From positions 110,440,609-110,504,608 of the forward strand of contig CM077151.1 in the NCBI GenBank assembly GCA_039583875.1: 64,000 bases of DNA, read 5' to 3'. A model generated the notes under the pieces. It was not told the DNA's origin, ran no database searches, and was given only the letters and a program-made list of their open reading frames with translations. Positions 1-9,950 of this stretch are shown piece after piece; position 1 is the stretch's first letter; each line of letters opens with the position of its first letter. The translations under genes and the position numbers were made by a program. This stretch comes from Platanthera guangdongensis (taxonomy: Eukaryota > Streptophyta > Magnoliopsida > Asparagales > Orchidaceae).

Positions 1-1161
1 GTTAAATTGCTGAAAACCTACCTTCAGAAGACTAAGAGACAAAAGAATTTAGAGGCAAGGCAGTTTAAAGATTGCAGAAAATGTGTTCGATGATAGTTGA
101 ACTCAGCTCGACGATCGTCGATCTCATATCAATGAACTCAGAGTTCCTTCTTCGAGTTGAGCTCGACGAAAGTCCAGCTGAGGTCGACGAACTCTGATCC
201 TTCCTCATAATCTCAGCTCGACGAAGTGTCTTCTCAGTTCGACAAACTTGGAGCATAGATTGGCAAGTTTATTTTCTATTCGATGATCTTGGAGCTCAGC
301 TCGAGGAAGGAGAATCATCAGTTTGACGAACTTGGAGCTCATGTCGACGAAATCTTTGCTGAGTTCGACTAACTCCTTCCAGGTTCTATTCTACTAATCT
401 TCTTTACAGTTTCTCAGTTCGACTAAAGTAGTTTGATTTCAAATATTAAGACAGTAATAATTTGTTAATTAATACTCAAAATTCTTAAGAATATAGACGT
501 TTCCTGACAACATTAATTATGGATCATAGAGTTATTACTCTACCATTTTTTTATTGGACAGTTAGGGAAATATATTCAAGTCAAAATCAGTTATTCCAAC
601 CCCCATAAATTATGCAGAAGATTTCAAGGAATTCGAAATTCAAAGGTGTTTGAATCAGCAATTAATATATAAAGAAAAATTTTCAGAAGATTGGTAGCAA
701 TTAAGAAGAACAAGGAGAAGAAGAAAGAGAAAACTGTAATGAGAGAACAAGAGACAGAGACAAAGAAATATCTTATTCATCATCTTCTTCTTCATGTTTT
801 TCTTCCAGCAACACATATTCAATCTGAGGCCAAAAATTCAATCTCTCTGAATCATTTTACTGGAATAAGAAGTTCTCATTGAAGGCTACACCCTAAAGCA
901 AAGCTTCCACTCCTGATCAGATTTATACAACTCAGGGGGAGCTTTGACGACATCAACAAAATCCTCTTGTCTTCTCAGAGATTCGAGACAGAGAAGACAA
1001 CATCTTTTTATATTCTTTCCTAGTGTACAAGGTTGTATCTCCCTTGAAAAGTTAAACCTTTTGGTTCTCAAGTCACCTAATCAAAAGACTTGGTTTGTTT
1101 TTTGGGCACCTGATCCAAAGATCAAAGGGTTGCTAGATCTCCCTTAGAAAATAGATCTTGT

Positions 1162-1277
1162 GGTGATAGGGCACCTGATCAAAAACCTATGGTGATAGGG
1201 CACATGATCAAAAACCTGTGGTGACAGGGTACCTGATCAAAAACCTGTGGTGGCAGGGCACTTGAGCAAAAACCTGT
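1162..1277 (+). repeat. 29-bp tandem repeat, four copies, in LTR E
   Basis: Four consecutive 29-bp units begin with GGTGATAGGG or a variant and contain GATCAAAAACCT. They lie just upstream of the LTR hairpin and TATA box. The related LTRs of A and B hold a single degenerate unit here (CACCTGATCAAAA), so the repeat expanded in E. Confidence 0.85.
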
Positions 1278-1336
1278 AGTGGATTCCTACCACGATGGTA
1301 GAAGAGTGGATGTACCCAGATTTATTTGGGAACCAC

Positions 1337-1343
1337 TATAAAC
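1337..1343 (+). promoter_or_regulatory. TATA box of LTR E
   Basis: TATAAAC lies in a block (GGGAACCACTATAAA, then CTTGTGTCGTCTGG) conserved in the LTRs of E and A and, partly, B and C. The same hairpin precedes it by 35-45 bp. Conservation among diverged LTRs supports a core promoter. Confidence 0.6.
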
Positions 1344-1505
1344 TCCTTGTGTCGTCTGGTTGTGCTTTACTTGTTTATTTTCTGTGCTGTGATATTTCTT
1401 TATGTATATATATCACATATTTTAATCCGCTGTAAAAACAAAGTAAAATTTTTAAATACTCTATTCACCCCCTCTAAAGTTAGTTAGATCAATCCATCAC
1501 TTTCA

Positions 1506-3758
1506 CATGTTATATTTTAAATTTACTTGCTTTTGACTTCTCCATTGCATAAATTAATAGGAAAAAGAGTTTACTTCAGGTACTCGTGTTATATTTTAAA
1601 TTTACCTGCTCTTGACTTCTCTTTTGCGGAGATTAGCAGGTGTTCGTGAGTTCACTACAGGTACTCATGTTATATTTTAAATTTACCTGCTTTTGACTTA
1701 GCTTTTATAGTGATTAGTTGGTGTTCACATGTTCACTTCAGGTACTCATGTTATATTTTAAGTTTACCTATTTTTGGCTTCTCCTTTGAAGAGATTAGCA
1801 AGTATTTGCGTGTTCACTTCAGGTACTCGTATTATTTTTCAAATTTATATACTTTTGGCATCTCTTTTTTAAAGATTAGCAGGTGCTTGCGAGATCATTA
1901 TGGTACTTACGATATATTTTAAATTTACCTGCTTTTGACTTCTCTTTTGGAGAGATTAGAAGGTTTTTGCGATTTCACTTCAAGTGTTCGCGTTATATTT
2001 AAAATTTACCCGCTATTGACTTCTCTATTGCAGAGAATAGCATGTGTTCATGAATTTACTTGAGGTACTCGTATTATATTTTAAATTTAAATACTTTTGA
2101 CTTCTCTTTTGCAGAGATTAGTAGGTGTTCGTGAGTTCACTTATGGTACTCACGCTATATTTTAAATTTACCCACTTTTGACCTCTCTTTTGTTGAAATT
2201 AGCAGGTGTTCGCGAGTTCACTGCAGGTACTCGCGTTATATTTTAAATTTACCTACTTTTGACTTCAGGTACTCACGTTATATTTTAAATTTACATGCTT
2301 TTGAATTCTCCTTTGTAGTGATTAGCAGGTGTTCGCAAGTTCACTTCAGGTACTCTCATTCTATTTTAAATTTACCTGCTTTTGACTACTTTTTTGTATA
2401 GATTAGCAGGTGTTTGAGAGTTCACTTCAGGTACTCATGTTATATTTTAAATTTACCTTCTTTTGACTTCTCTTTTGGAGAGATTAGCAGGTATTCGCGA
2501 ATTCACTTTAGGTACTCGTGTTATATTTTAAATTTTCTTGCTTTTGACTTCTCCTTTGCATATATTAGCAGGAGTTCACGAGTTCACTTCAGGTACTCAC
2601 ATTATACTTTAAATTTACCTACTTCTATCTTCTCTGTTGCAGAGATTAGCAAGTATTTGCAAGTTCATATCAGGTACTCATGTTATATTTTAAATTTATC
2701 TACTTTTGCTTCTCTTTTATAGAGATTAGTAGATATTCGCGAGTTCACTCCAGGTACTCGCATTATATTTGAAATTTACCTGCGTTTGACTTCTCCTTTC
2801 AAGAGATTATCAAGTGTTCGAGAGTTGACTTCTGGTACTCACGTTATATTTTAAATTGACTTGCTTTTGACTTCTCTTTTATAGAGATCAGCATGTGTTC
2901 GCGAGTTAACTTCAAGTACTAGCATTATATTTTAAATTTACCTGCTTTTGACTTCTTCTCTGCATAGATTAGCAGGAGTTTGCGAGTTTGCTTCAGGTAC
3001 TCGCATTATATTTTAAATTTATCTGCTTTTGACTTCTCTTTTGCAGAGATTTTCAGGTGTTCACTAGTTCACGTATGGCGCTCGCATTATATTTAAAATT
3101 TACCAGCTTTTGACTTCTCTTTTGGAGAGATAAGAATGTTTTCGCGAGTTCACTTTAGATACTGGCATTATATTTAAAATTTACCTGCTTTCGACTTCTC
3201 TTTTGGAGATATTAGCAGGTGTTCGCGAGTCATTTCTGGTACTCGTGTTATATTTTAAATTTACTTGCTTTTGACTTCTACGTTACATAAATTAGCTGGT
3301 GTTCATGAGTTCACTTCAGGTACTGACGTTATATTTCAAATTTACCTGCTTTTGACTTCTCTTTTGCAGAAATTAGCAGGTGTTCGCGAGTTCACTCTAG
3401 GTACTCACACTATATTTTATTTTTACCTGTTTTTGACTTCCATTATGTAGAGATTAGTAGGTGTTCGTATGTTCACTTCAGGTATTTGTGTTATATTTTA
3501 AATTTACCCACTTTTGAAATCTCCTTTGAAGAGATTAGCAGGTGTTTGCGAGTTTACTTCAGGTACACGCATTATATTTCTAATTTTTTGGCTTTTGATT
3601 TCCCTTTTGTAGAGATTAGCAGGTGTTCACGAGTTGACTTCAGGTACTCGCGATATATTTAAAATTTACCTACTTTTTTACTTCTCTTTTGGAGAGATAG
3701 AAGGTTTTCGTGAGTTCACTTCAAGTACTCACGTTATATTTAAAATTTGCCTTTTTTT
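1506..3758. repeat. 81-bp tandem repeat (minisatellite), about 28 units
   Basis: A diverged array has a period of 80-81 bp, measured from successive GGTACTC positions at 1579, 1660, 1741 and 1822. Each unit contains an AT-rich part (TTATATTTTAAATTTACCTGC), a pyrimidine run ending TTTTGCAG, then AGATTAGCAGGTGTTCGCGAG and TTCACTTCAG. Because 81 is divisible by three, ORFs run across several units (for example 1710-1922 and 2414-2722); I do not regard these as genes. Both flanking LTRs break off inside a unit, so the array probably was the host sequence into which they inserted. Confidence 0.9.
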
Positions 3759-5208
3759 TTAAAGTGATACCCTTATAACACTGAGTGAGGGATAGATCTT
3801 AAGTTTACTCTAGAGGGGGGAATAGAGTATTAAAAATTTATTCACAGATTTTTATTGCGGATTAAAAGTATAGTGATATATATAAGTATATAAGAAAAGA
3901 AATCACAGCACACAAACACAAAATTAAAGGCAATCCAGACGACATACAGACATTATAGTGGTTCCCCTAAAACTTCGGTACATCCACTCTTCTACCACCT
4001 TGGTAGGAATCCATTACAGGTTTTGATCAGGTGCCCTGCCACCACAGGATCTATTTTTTAAGGGAGACCACGCGACCCTGTGTGCTATTGTTCAGGTGCC
4101 CAAAAACCAAACTAAGTCTTTTGATCAGGAGACTTAACAATCAAGGAGTTAACTTTTGAAGGGAGTTATAACCTATAAATAGTAGGAAATAGAAAAGAGA
4201 TAGCGTTCTTCTCTATCAATAATCTGAGAGAAGACTAGTGGACTTTGATGTTGTCAAAGCTCCTCCAGAGTTATAGATCTGATCAGGAGAATGGAAGCTT
4301 TACTCAGGGTGTAGGCCTTCAAATTGAAAAATGCTTCTTCCAATATATGTATTTGAGAGGCTGTGAAGTTGATCTCAGAATAAGATTGTTTGCTGGAAGA
4401 AAAGCTTGAAGAAGAGGAAGAAGATGAACAATATGTTCTAGTTATCTGTACTGTTCTATTTTGTGTTCAATCTTCTGAAATTTTCCTTTATATATGACTG
4501 TTGATTTGAAATTCAAATTCCTTTACATATTCTCTGGGAAATGAAATGGCTGTAATTTGTCTTCAATGTGTTTTCTCAACTGTCCCAGTAAATATGTCAA
4601 GTAATAACTCGGTGAGATCCTAATTAGTGCTGCTAGGAGTGACTATATTCTTGGGAATATTAATCATTAATTATCAGAATATTACTGACTTAATCCTTGA
4701 ATTTGAATTGGCTTAGTCGATCTGAGAATCTGCATAAAGATAGTCGAATAGGATCTGAGGGAGTTAGTCGAACACCAAAAATAATTCGTCGACCTGAGAT
4801 CCAAGTTCGTCGAGCTGAAAATCTTCTTCGTCGAGCTGAGCTCCATGATCGTTGAGCAGGAAATGTACTTGCCAAACTGAGCTCCATGTTCGTCGAGCTT
4901 AGAAGGCACTTCGTCGAGCTGAGATCCTGATATAAGCTCACAGTTTGTCGACCAGAGCTAAACTTTTGTCGAGCTTAATTCAGAGAAGGAACTCTGAATT
5001 CGTCGATTTGAGATCGACGATCGTTGAGCTGAGTTCAGCTATCCTCAAACGACTAATTCTGCTATCTTCAAAACTATCTTGTATCTTAAGTAATGAATTC
5101 TCTGAATTCTTCTGAAGGTAGGTCTCAGTATACTGACCTAAGAGATTGACCTAAAAACCTTGTAACTAACAAATGAACCAATCCCCAATCACAAGTAGGG
5201 TTCTAACA
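3759..5208 (-). mobile_element. Copia B 3' LTR
   Basis: Read on the minus strand, the LTR starts TGTTAGAACCC at 5208, right after a purine tract (AAGGGAGATT), and ends near 3759 at ...GTATCACTTTAA. The canonical CA is degraded, so that edge is uncertain by a few bases. It carries TCGACGA motifs (about 4780-5040), the CTACCA-CCT-TGGTAG hairpin at 3992-4006, a TATA-like box at 3952-3957 and the C-run with TCTAGAG near its end. It is about 1450 bp and is of the same family as LTR E, in opposite orientation. Confidence 0.85.
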
Positions 5209-5218
5209 ATCTCCCTTA
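5209..5218 (-). other. Polypurine tract of copia B
   Basis: On the minus strand, AAGGGAGATT lies immediately before the LTR start. The matching site in copia A is AGGGGGAGAT. The polypurine tract primes plus-strand DNA synthesis. Confidence 0.7.
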
Positions 5219-5450
5219 TTTGGGTGAGGTCACTATGCAAAATAAAAAAAATTCACAAAGCAAGAAAAACAAATATCTGAGAACCATAAATCATTTAGCA
5301 GATATGAAGAACAGTGCCTTGTGTGTTTATATTGGCAAAAATAAAAATCAAAAAGCATAATAAACTAGATCAAGATTTTTTCCTTGAGTCATCTGAAGAA
5401 TGAGTAGGTTTAGTGAATATCATCTTTCTCCTGGGATCTGAAGTCTGCTA

Positions 5451-6203
5451 CTAAGTCATCTTCATGTCTTGAACACCAAGAATTTTTATAGATGTTGCTC
5501 TGGGCACAACAGCTTCTGGATGTAAGTTCATATAAGAACCAACATTGAAAAGTTTTTGTACCTGGTATTTATCCAGTTCCTTTTTCCTATATGTTGACAT
5601 AGTGGAGAATTGAGAAGCATCTTTCCCTTCCTCTTTGTCATTCCTTATCTGGGATAGATCAATCAGCTCATTGAATATGGCCATTCTATTGTTGGGATCC
5701 AATTCTGGATCATATATAGGAGAGGGAGGTCTTTCTGGAAAAGAATCTTTTTCCTGTTTCTCTTCAAATGTCTGTTATTTGCTTTGCTTCTTGTGCTGTT
5801 GTTGACTTCCTTGAGAACTTTGCTATTGTTTTCTACTGCTATAAGATGGTCTGGAAGAATAAGAAGATGATGTAGACCTTTGACCTTGTGAAATATTGCC
5901 TGCTGATCCAGCTACAGGAGGAGGAGGAGGAGGAGTACCTCTCCTATGCGGTGGAGCAGGAGAGTATCTCCTTCTCTTCTTCCTGGCTTCCATTTCATTT
6001 TTTGAATATCTCATCCAGTGGGGTGTGTCTGGAGTGAGGGTGATATTATACAGAATGTAATAAGGAGTGTTAGCTATTGGATTTGATTTTGAAGCGGCCT
6101 TGGGAGGAGCTTTCTTTTTAAATTTTCTCTTCTTGTAAGTGGAATCTTCATAATCATCAGATTCATCATCATCATCATCAGAGTCATCTGCTGGATTATC
6201 ATT
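5451..6203 (-). pseudogene. Copia B extra (env-position) ORF, C-terminal part
   Basis: This is the 3' end of the ORF that follows pol in copia B. The last 83 residues (5702 to 5451) match the end of the copia A extra ORF by eye, including LHPEAVVPRATS and the final KMT. Upstream, at 5823-6014, lie a basic stretch, a run of prolines and a Ser/Arg-rich tail. Near 6074-6203 there is an Asp/Glu run and a Lys-rich stretch, again as in A. Frame changes and stops separate these blocks. Gypsy-1 cuts the ORF at 6203/6204 inside the acidic run; the remainder is at 24693-26639. Confidence 0.75.
6199..6203. other. Target-site duplication ATCAT, left of gypsy-1
   Basis: ATCAT precedes the LTR start TGTAACG at 6204. 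The same five bases follow the last LTR at 24693-24697. The pair marks the whole 18.5-kb three-LTR complex as one insertion unit. Confidence 0.9.
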
Positions 6204-6270
6204 GTAACGCCCCGAAACTCAAAGGAGAAAAAGGGGGACGTTTTGGGCCAGTTTGGGTTCTGGCAGTAGG

Positions 6271-6650
6271 CACACGGCCTGGGACACGGGCGTGTCCCAG
6301 GGCGTGTCAAGCGTGTGTCGACACTTAGCCGCGAAGACGTCGAGATTGACTCGACGATTCGACGAGAGTGGGCACACGACCTGCGACACGGGCGTGTCGC
6401 AGGGCGTGTCGACCCGTGTCGACACTTAGCCGTGAAGTCGTCGAGTTTTACTCGACGATTCGTCGAGAATGGGCACACGGCATGCGACACGGGCGTGTCG
6501 CAGGGCGTGTCGACCTGTGTCGATGATCGTCCCGCGGAGTCGTCGAGATTCACTCGACGATCGTCGAGACATGGCACACGGCCTAGGACACGGGCGTGTC
6601 CAAGGCCGTGTCATCAAGTCGTCGATCTTCACTCGACGAAGTGTCCCGTG
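6271..6650. repeat. ~101-bp palindromic repeats in LTR1 U3
   Basis: Successive units begin at the CACACGG-type motif at 6271, 6373, 6474 and 6575; the last is shorter. Each has a near-perfect palindrome centred on ACACG-GG-CGTGT, and a second inverted pair, TCGTCGAG...CTCGACGA, about 60 bp later. Equivalent arrays start at about 13462 (LTR2) and 22456 (LTR3). LTR2 lacks 11 bp of one unit. Confidence 0.85.
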
Positions 6651-7194
6651 TACACGGCCTGGGGCCCAGGCGTGTCAAGGTGACACGGGCAAGGACACGG
6701 GCGTGTCCTATAACTCGTGCAGTGCTCGGGTTGAAAATGGGGAAAAATCATGGGGTACACGGCCGGCCACACGGCCGTGTGCGGTGGAACACGGGCGTGT
6801 CAGCTCGAACACGGGCGTGTTCGATAGCTGCGTGAGGTTCCAGGTGATTTGGTTTTGACGGTGAATGCGGAACACGACCCTAGACACGGGCGTGTGCCAG
6901 GCCGTGTTCAGCCCAGTTTGGGCATTTCAGCCCCGAATCAAAGCCGTTCGTTTCCTTGTTTTGAGATCCAATGGCTGGGGGATGTTCCTGAAGGGATATA
7001 CTCATGGATGGACTTAGAAAACCCTCACTTTTCTTAAGTGTTCTCTTTCTAAATCCTTGGAGAGAGAGGAGAGCTAAGGGAAGAAGAAGGAGCTAGATCC
7101 GCCATTGGAGGAGCTTCGGAGCTCCGAATCGCGAGCCGACTTCAGATCCACGGAGGCAACGCTAGTGCGGTTGTTTTCATCCGATTACTTTTCA

Positions 7195-7218
7195 ATGGCG
7201 CCAAAGAGGAACTCAAGG
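7195..7218 (+). CDS. gag: Proposed Gag exon 1 of gypsy-1 element 1, inside LTR1
   Basis: ATG at 7195 opens eight codons (Met-Ala-Pro-Lys-Arg-Asn-Ser-Arg) followed directly by GTAACG, a 5' splice-site-like sequence. The main gag frame downstream has no ATG at its start: it opens with GTG at 8731, just after an in-frame TAG that also ends a 3' splice-site-like CACTATAG. Joining 7218 to 8731 keeps frame at phase 0. The basic N-terminus suits a Gag protein. The same exon occurs in LTR2 (14377) and, with Ala changed to Glu, in LTR3. This is inferred; transcript evidence would settle it. Confidence 0.6.
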
Positions 7219-8730
7219 GTAACGATCCTCATCTTGAGCATGAATAGCTCTCTTTCTTAGCATAGGAAGCCCGCTCTCGCGAGTTTGCGGAGAGTTGGAG
7301 GCGTTCCTTCGGGTAGATATGTGAAATCCCCGTTGTTTAGAGTCCGTATGCGAGAACGGACATAGGCATGATGTGTGAAGCCTACCCGGACATGTTAGTC
7401 TGGATCGGTGATGTTGCATTGCATAAGGCCGGAGAAGACTCCGTGCTATTGGTTGTTTTTCGGGTTTTCTACGCGGTAGATTGCAGCAGGGAGCCTTGGG
7501 GACTAACCCAAAGGTGCACCCGGAAAACTGGGCGGATACGAGATCTTGCCAACTTGGTGGCTTGAGAGCCAACTTGAACATAACGGGGTTATGTGACTTG
7601 TGATGGAAATGGGACTCGGTGGAAGTTTGACCCGCGCAAATGGCTTAAATTATCGTTGCGATGTGAGCACGGGTTAGATGGAACCGTACCCGTTCTATGT
7701 CGTTCGGTTAAAGAGACCTAAGGTTACGTGGCACTTGCCGCTGGCATAGATGGGAGTCTTCGGCGATCAATGGCTTAAATTGTCGTGACCCAGGCCAGGA
7801 AGACAAATTGCTCATAGGTTTGGCCGTCTAAGTGGCGGTGGTGAGTCCGAAATGTTAATGGCTTTAATTGACGTGACATCGACCGGTTCACCGAGAATGT
7901 GCCCTGAGTGCATGGGGCGTGTGGCCGAGCGAGCCAACGTCTGTGATGAAATGGCTAAGTATATAAATTGCTCGCTTATGCTAATGAAATGCAGGGAAGG
8001 AGCAACGCCGCCCCGAGTTGGGGCGGGATCGTTATAATTTGGTCAGCATTGCTGACCGTTGCCTTGTTTTGCCACCGTGCGGTGGTTTGTTGCTTGCAAG
8101 TGCAGCTGGACCAAGCGGTCAATAGCGGGCTAAAGCCGTTTTTGCGAAGCCGGCCCTCGAAGGCCCAAATGGAAATGTATATTGCTTTATTCATGTATGA
8201 CCGGCCTGCGTGTCGTGGTTTGTAAATCATGTAATATTCAAGTGAAACATTTTGTAAGGCCTTAAGGCTTGTTTTGAGTATTTTGTAATAACATTCCTGT
8301 TTTGTACTAGTGGACATTCGTGCTCTAATGCTGGGTTCTTTGTTTACAACTTTTATAAACTGCTTCCGCTAGAATACTCTGTGTAGGACGTTGAGATTGG
8401 TTGGATGGTTTCCATAAGGAACCACCCGGTCTGTCTGTGGTATATGGCGTCGGGCCCCGGTCGGACCTACTGTTATATGCTATGCGACGGATAGGGGGCG
8501 TTACAATTTGGTATCAGACTACTGGTTTTGGTTGGGCTTAAACTAAATTCGTGGCCGAATTCTTTTTAAGGGGTGGTGAGCACATTGTGTGCGTCATCGT
8601 AAAAACAGTAAAAAGAACCCATGAATGTCCACTTAGGAATGAAAATACTCGTGTTTGAGGAACCTGCGTGTTCCTATAATTACTGTTTGCAATTTATTTG
8701 GTCGCTTAACGGTGTTTTATACCACTATAG
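7219..8730 (+). other. Proposed leader intron of gypsy-1 element 1
   Basis: This 1512-nt candidate intron has a GTAACG donor and a CACTATAG acceptor. It spans the rest of LTR1, the primer-binding site and the untranslated leader. Its removal would join the LTR ATG to gag in frame and would delete the primer-binding site from the mRNA. Confidence 0.55.
8509..8518 (+). other. Primer-binding site of gypsy-1 element 1
   Basis: TGGTATCAGA lies three bases after the LTR end. It matches the first part of the common plant site complementary to the 3' end of initiator Met-tRNA. The following bases (CTACTGG) depart from the usual GC. Confidence 0.8.
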
Positions 8731-9885
8731 GTGACCCGAAGTGGTGTTGGGCCGTCAGAACGCCGAGTTTCTGAGGCTAGTAGTGCACCGGATGTTGCTC
8801 CCGCAACACCTCTGTCGGCTGAGAATATACGATTGGTGGCTGAAGCGGTGTTGGCCGTGATTAATGCGCAGCCTGGAAGGCAAACGCAGTAGCCCGCTCC
8901 TGTGTTGGAGCAAGTACCTCTGCAAGAGGTTGAGCCGAGGAGAGTGGAGCAAGTGGTTGTAGAACCGGTGGTGCCAAGGAGGGCAACTGAGAGGCAGCTA
9001 AAGCATGTAATGAGCTTTAACCCTCCGTTATTCTCGGGGTTGGGAACCCCATCTCAGGCTGAAGACCAGCTCTCCAGGGTGAAGAGAGTCATGACAGCAA
9101 TGGAGACGGAGGAGTGGCAAATGACCACCATCGCTACGTTCCTTTTGGACGGTGAAGCGAGAATGTGGTGGGAAGGATTGGAGCTGCATCATTTGAGAGG
9201 TAGACAACTGATAGACGTTCTGATTGAAGAGTTCTCGGGATTGTTCTTGGCAAGATACCTCCCCTCTACTCAGAGGATTTCGATGGAGAATGAATTTCTG
9301 AGGTTGGTTCAGGGTGAGAAGAGCGTGGATGAATATCTCCACGAGTTTACCCGTTTGAGTCGATATGCTAGCTCCACCATTATGGATGAGGAGCGCAAGA
9401 CTAATCGCTTCTATGAAGGATTGAGAGATGAGTTGAGATTACTACTGTCGGGGCCGATGACGCAGGGTTTCTTAACCTTGGTCAATACTGCCCGGTCCTT
9501 GGAGAAGGACATGAAAAATGTACAAGCGAAGAAAATCTTGGGTGAGAAGAAATCTGAGTTCAGAGTGCCGAGTACTTCAAAGTCCGGCTATCGGAGGTCT
9601 TTCAAGAAGCATAGGACTTCGGGTCCAGCTCCTTCTGGCGCTTCTGGGGCGACTACGGGTCGGACCCCGGGTGCGTGTTTTACATGTGGAAAGACGGGGC
9701 ATTTCGCCCGTGACTGTTGGAGCGGACGTCCTAAGTCCGAGAGAAAGCCGGGAGCTACTTATGAAGAGAAGGGAAAGGCGGTGGAGTCGACTGCATCCCA
9801 TTATGCTCCGGCCCAACCAAGGGTCTACAATCTTGGCCAACAGGAGGCCATTAAACAAGCTGATGTGGTGACAGGTACGGTTTAA
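8731..9885 (+). pseudogene. gag: Gag of gypsy-1 element 1, one in-frame stop
   Basis: This is the structural Gag precursor. The frame opens at 8731 without an ATG. It is interrupted by TAG at 8890-8892, where the second copy has CAG, so this looks like one point mutation. The retrotransposon Gag region follows (SFNPPLFSG at about 9013, MWWEGLEL near 9165, FLARYLPSTQR near 9247, RFYEGLRDELR near 9409). A CCHC zinc knuckle, CFTCGKTGHFARDC, is at about 9676-9717. The unspliced frame ends at the TAA 9883-9885, which lies inside the proposed gag-pol intron. Confidence 0.85.
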
Positions 9886-9950
9886 TTTATAGCAAGTCAA
9901 TTTCTGTAAATACTTGTTATGCACATGTTACCTTACCACTACTTGTTTAG
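9875..9950 (+). other. Proposed 76-nt gag-pol intron, gypsy-1 element 1
   Basis: The sequence GACAG|GTACGG...TTGTTTAG|GATTTG gives a U-rich 76-nt intron. Splicing removes the gag stop at 9883 and joins gag to protease in frame: the split codon is g + ga, and the next codons match the pol frame. The identical intron is at 17058-17133 in element 2. Gypsy-2 has a 101-nt intron at the same protein position. Confidence 0.7.

Larger units (their letters stand above)
1..1505 (+). mobile_element. Copia (Sirevirus-like) LTR, element E, cut by window start
   Basis: This is the right-hand part of a plus-strand LTR. It ends in CACTTTCA at 1505, the same end as the complete copia A LTR. It contains the family landmarks in order: TCGACGA-type motifs (about 100-430), a hairpin CTACCA-CGA-TGGTAG at 1287-1301, a TATA box at 1337, and a C-run before the end. 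It aligns by eye, inverted, with the LTR at 3759-5208. No primer-binding site follows 1505, so it is best read as the 3' LTR of an element lying left of the window. The short ORFs inside it look like chance frames. Confidence 0.85.
6204..8505 (+). mobile_element. Gypsy-1 LTR1
   Basis: This 2302-bp LTR starts TGTAACGCCCC and ends GGGGCGTTACA, giving terminal inverted repeats TGTAACGCCCC / GGGGCGTTACA. It differs from LTR2 and LTR3 at many sites those two share (for example AAAGCCG against AAAGCCC near 8137 and AAGGAACC against AAGTAACC near 8420). The U3 part carries ~101-bp palindromic repeats; downstream lies the proposed Gag exon 1. Confidence 0.92.

Noticed and set aside
1710..2722. ORFs of 70 and 102 codons in the tandem array
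   Set aside because: The repeat unit is divisible by three, so any stop-free unit gives a long repeated ORF. There is no start context and no family match.
7852..8225. ORFs in gypsy-1 LTR 3' halves (also 15034-15408 and 24038-24412) as an LTR-encoded gene
   Set aside because: The frame differs between LTR1 and LTR2/LTR3 because of a one-base change near 8024, and no motif is recognisable. It lies in the proposed leader intron.
8731..8733. GTG as a true non-AUG start of gag
   Set aside because: It is preceded by an in-frame TAG and a splice-acceptor-like sequence. An LTR exon with ATG and matching phase explains it better.
9914..9950. Pol starting at codons upstream of 9951
   Set aside because: These codons lie in the proposed intron, have no conserved residues, and gypsy-2 has no equivalent open upstream segment.
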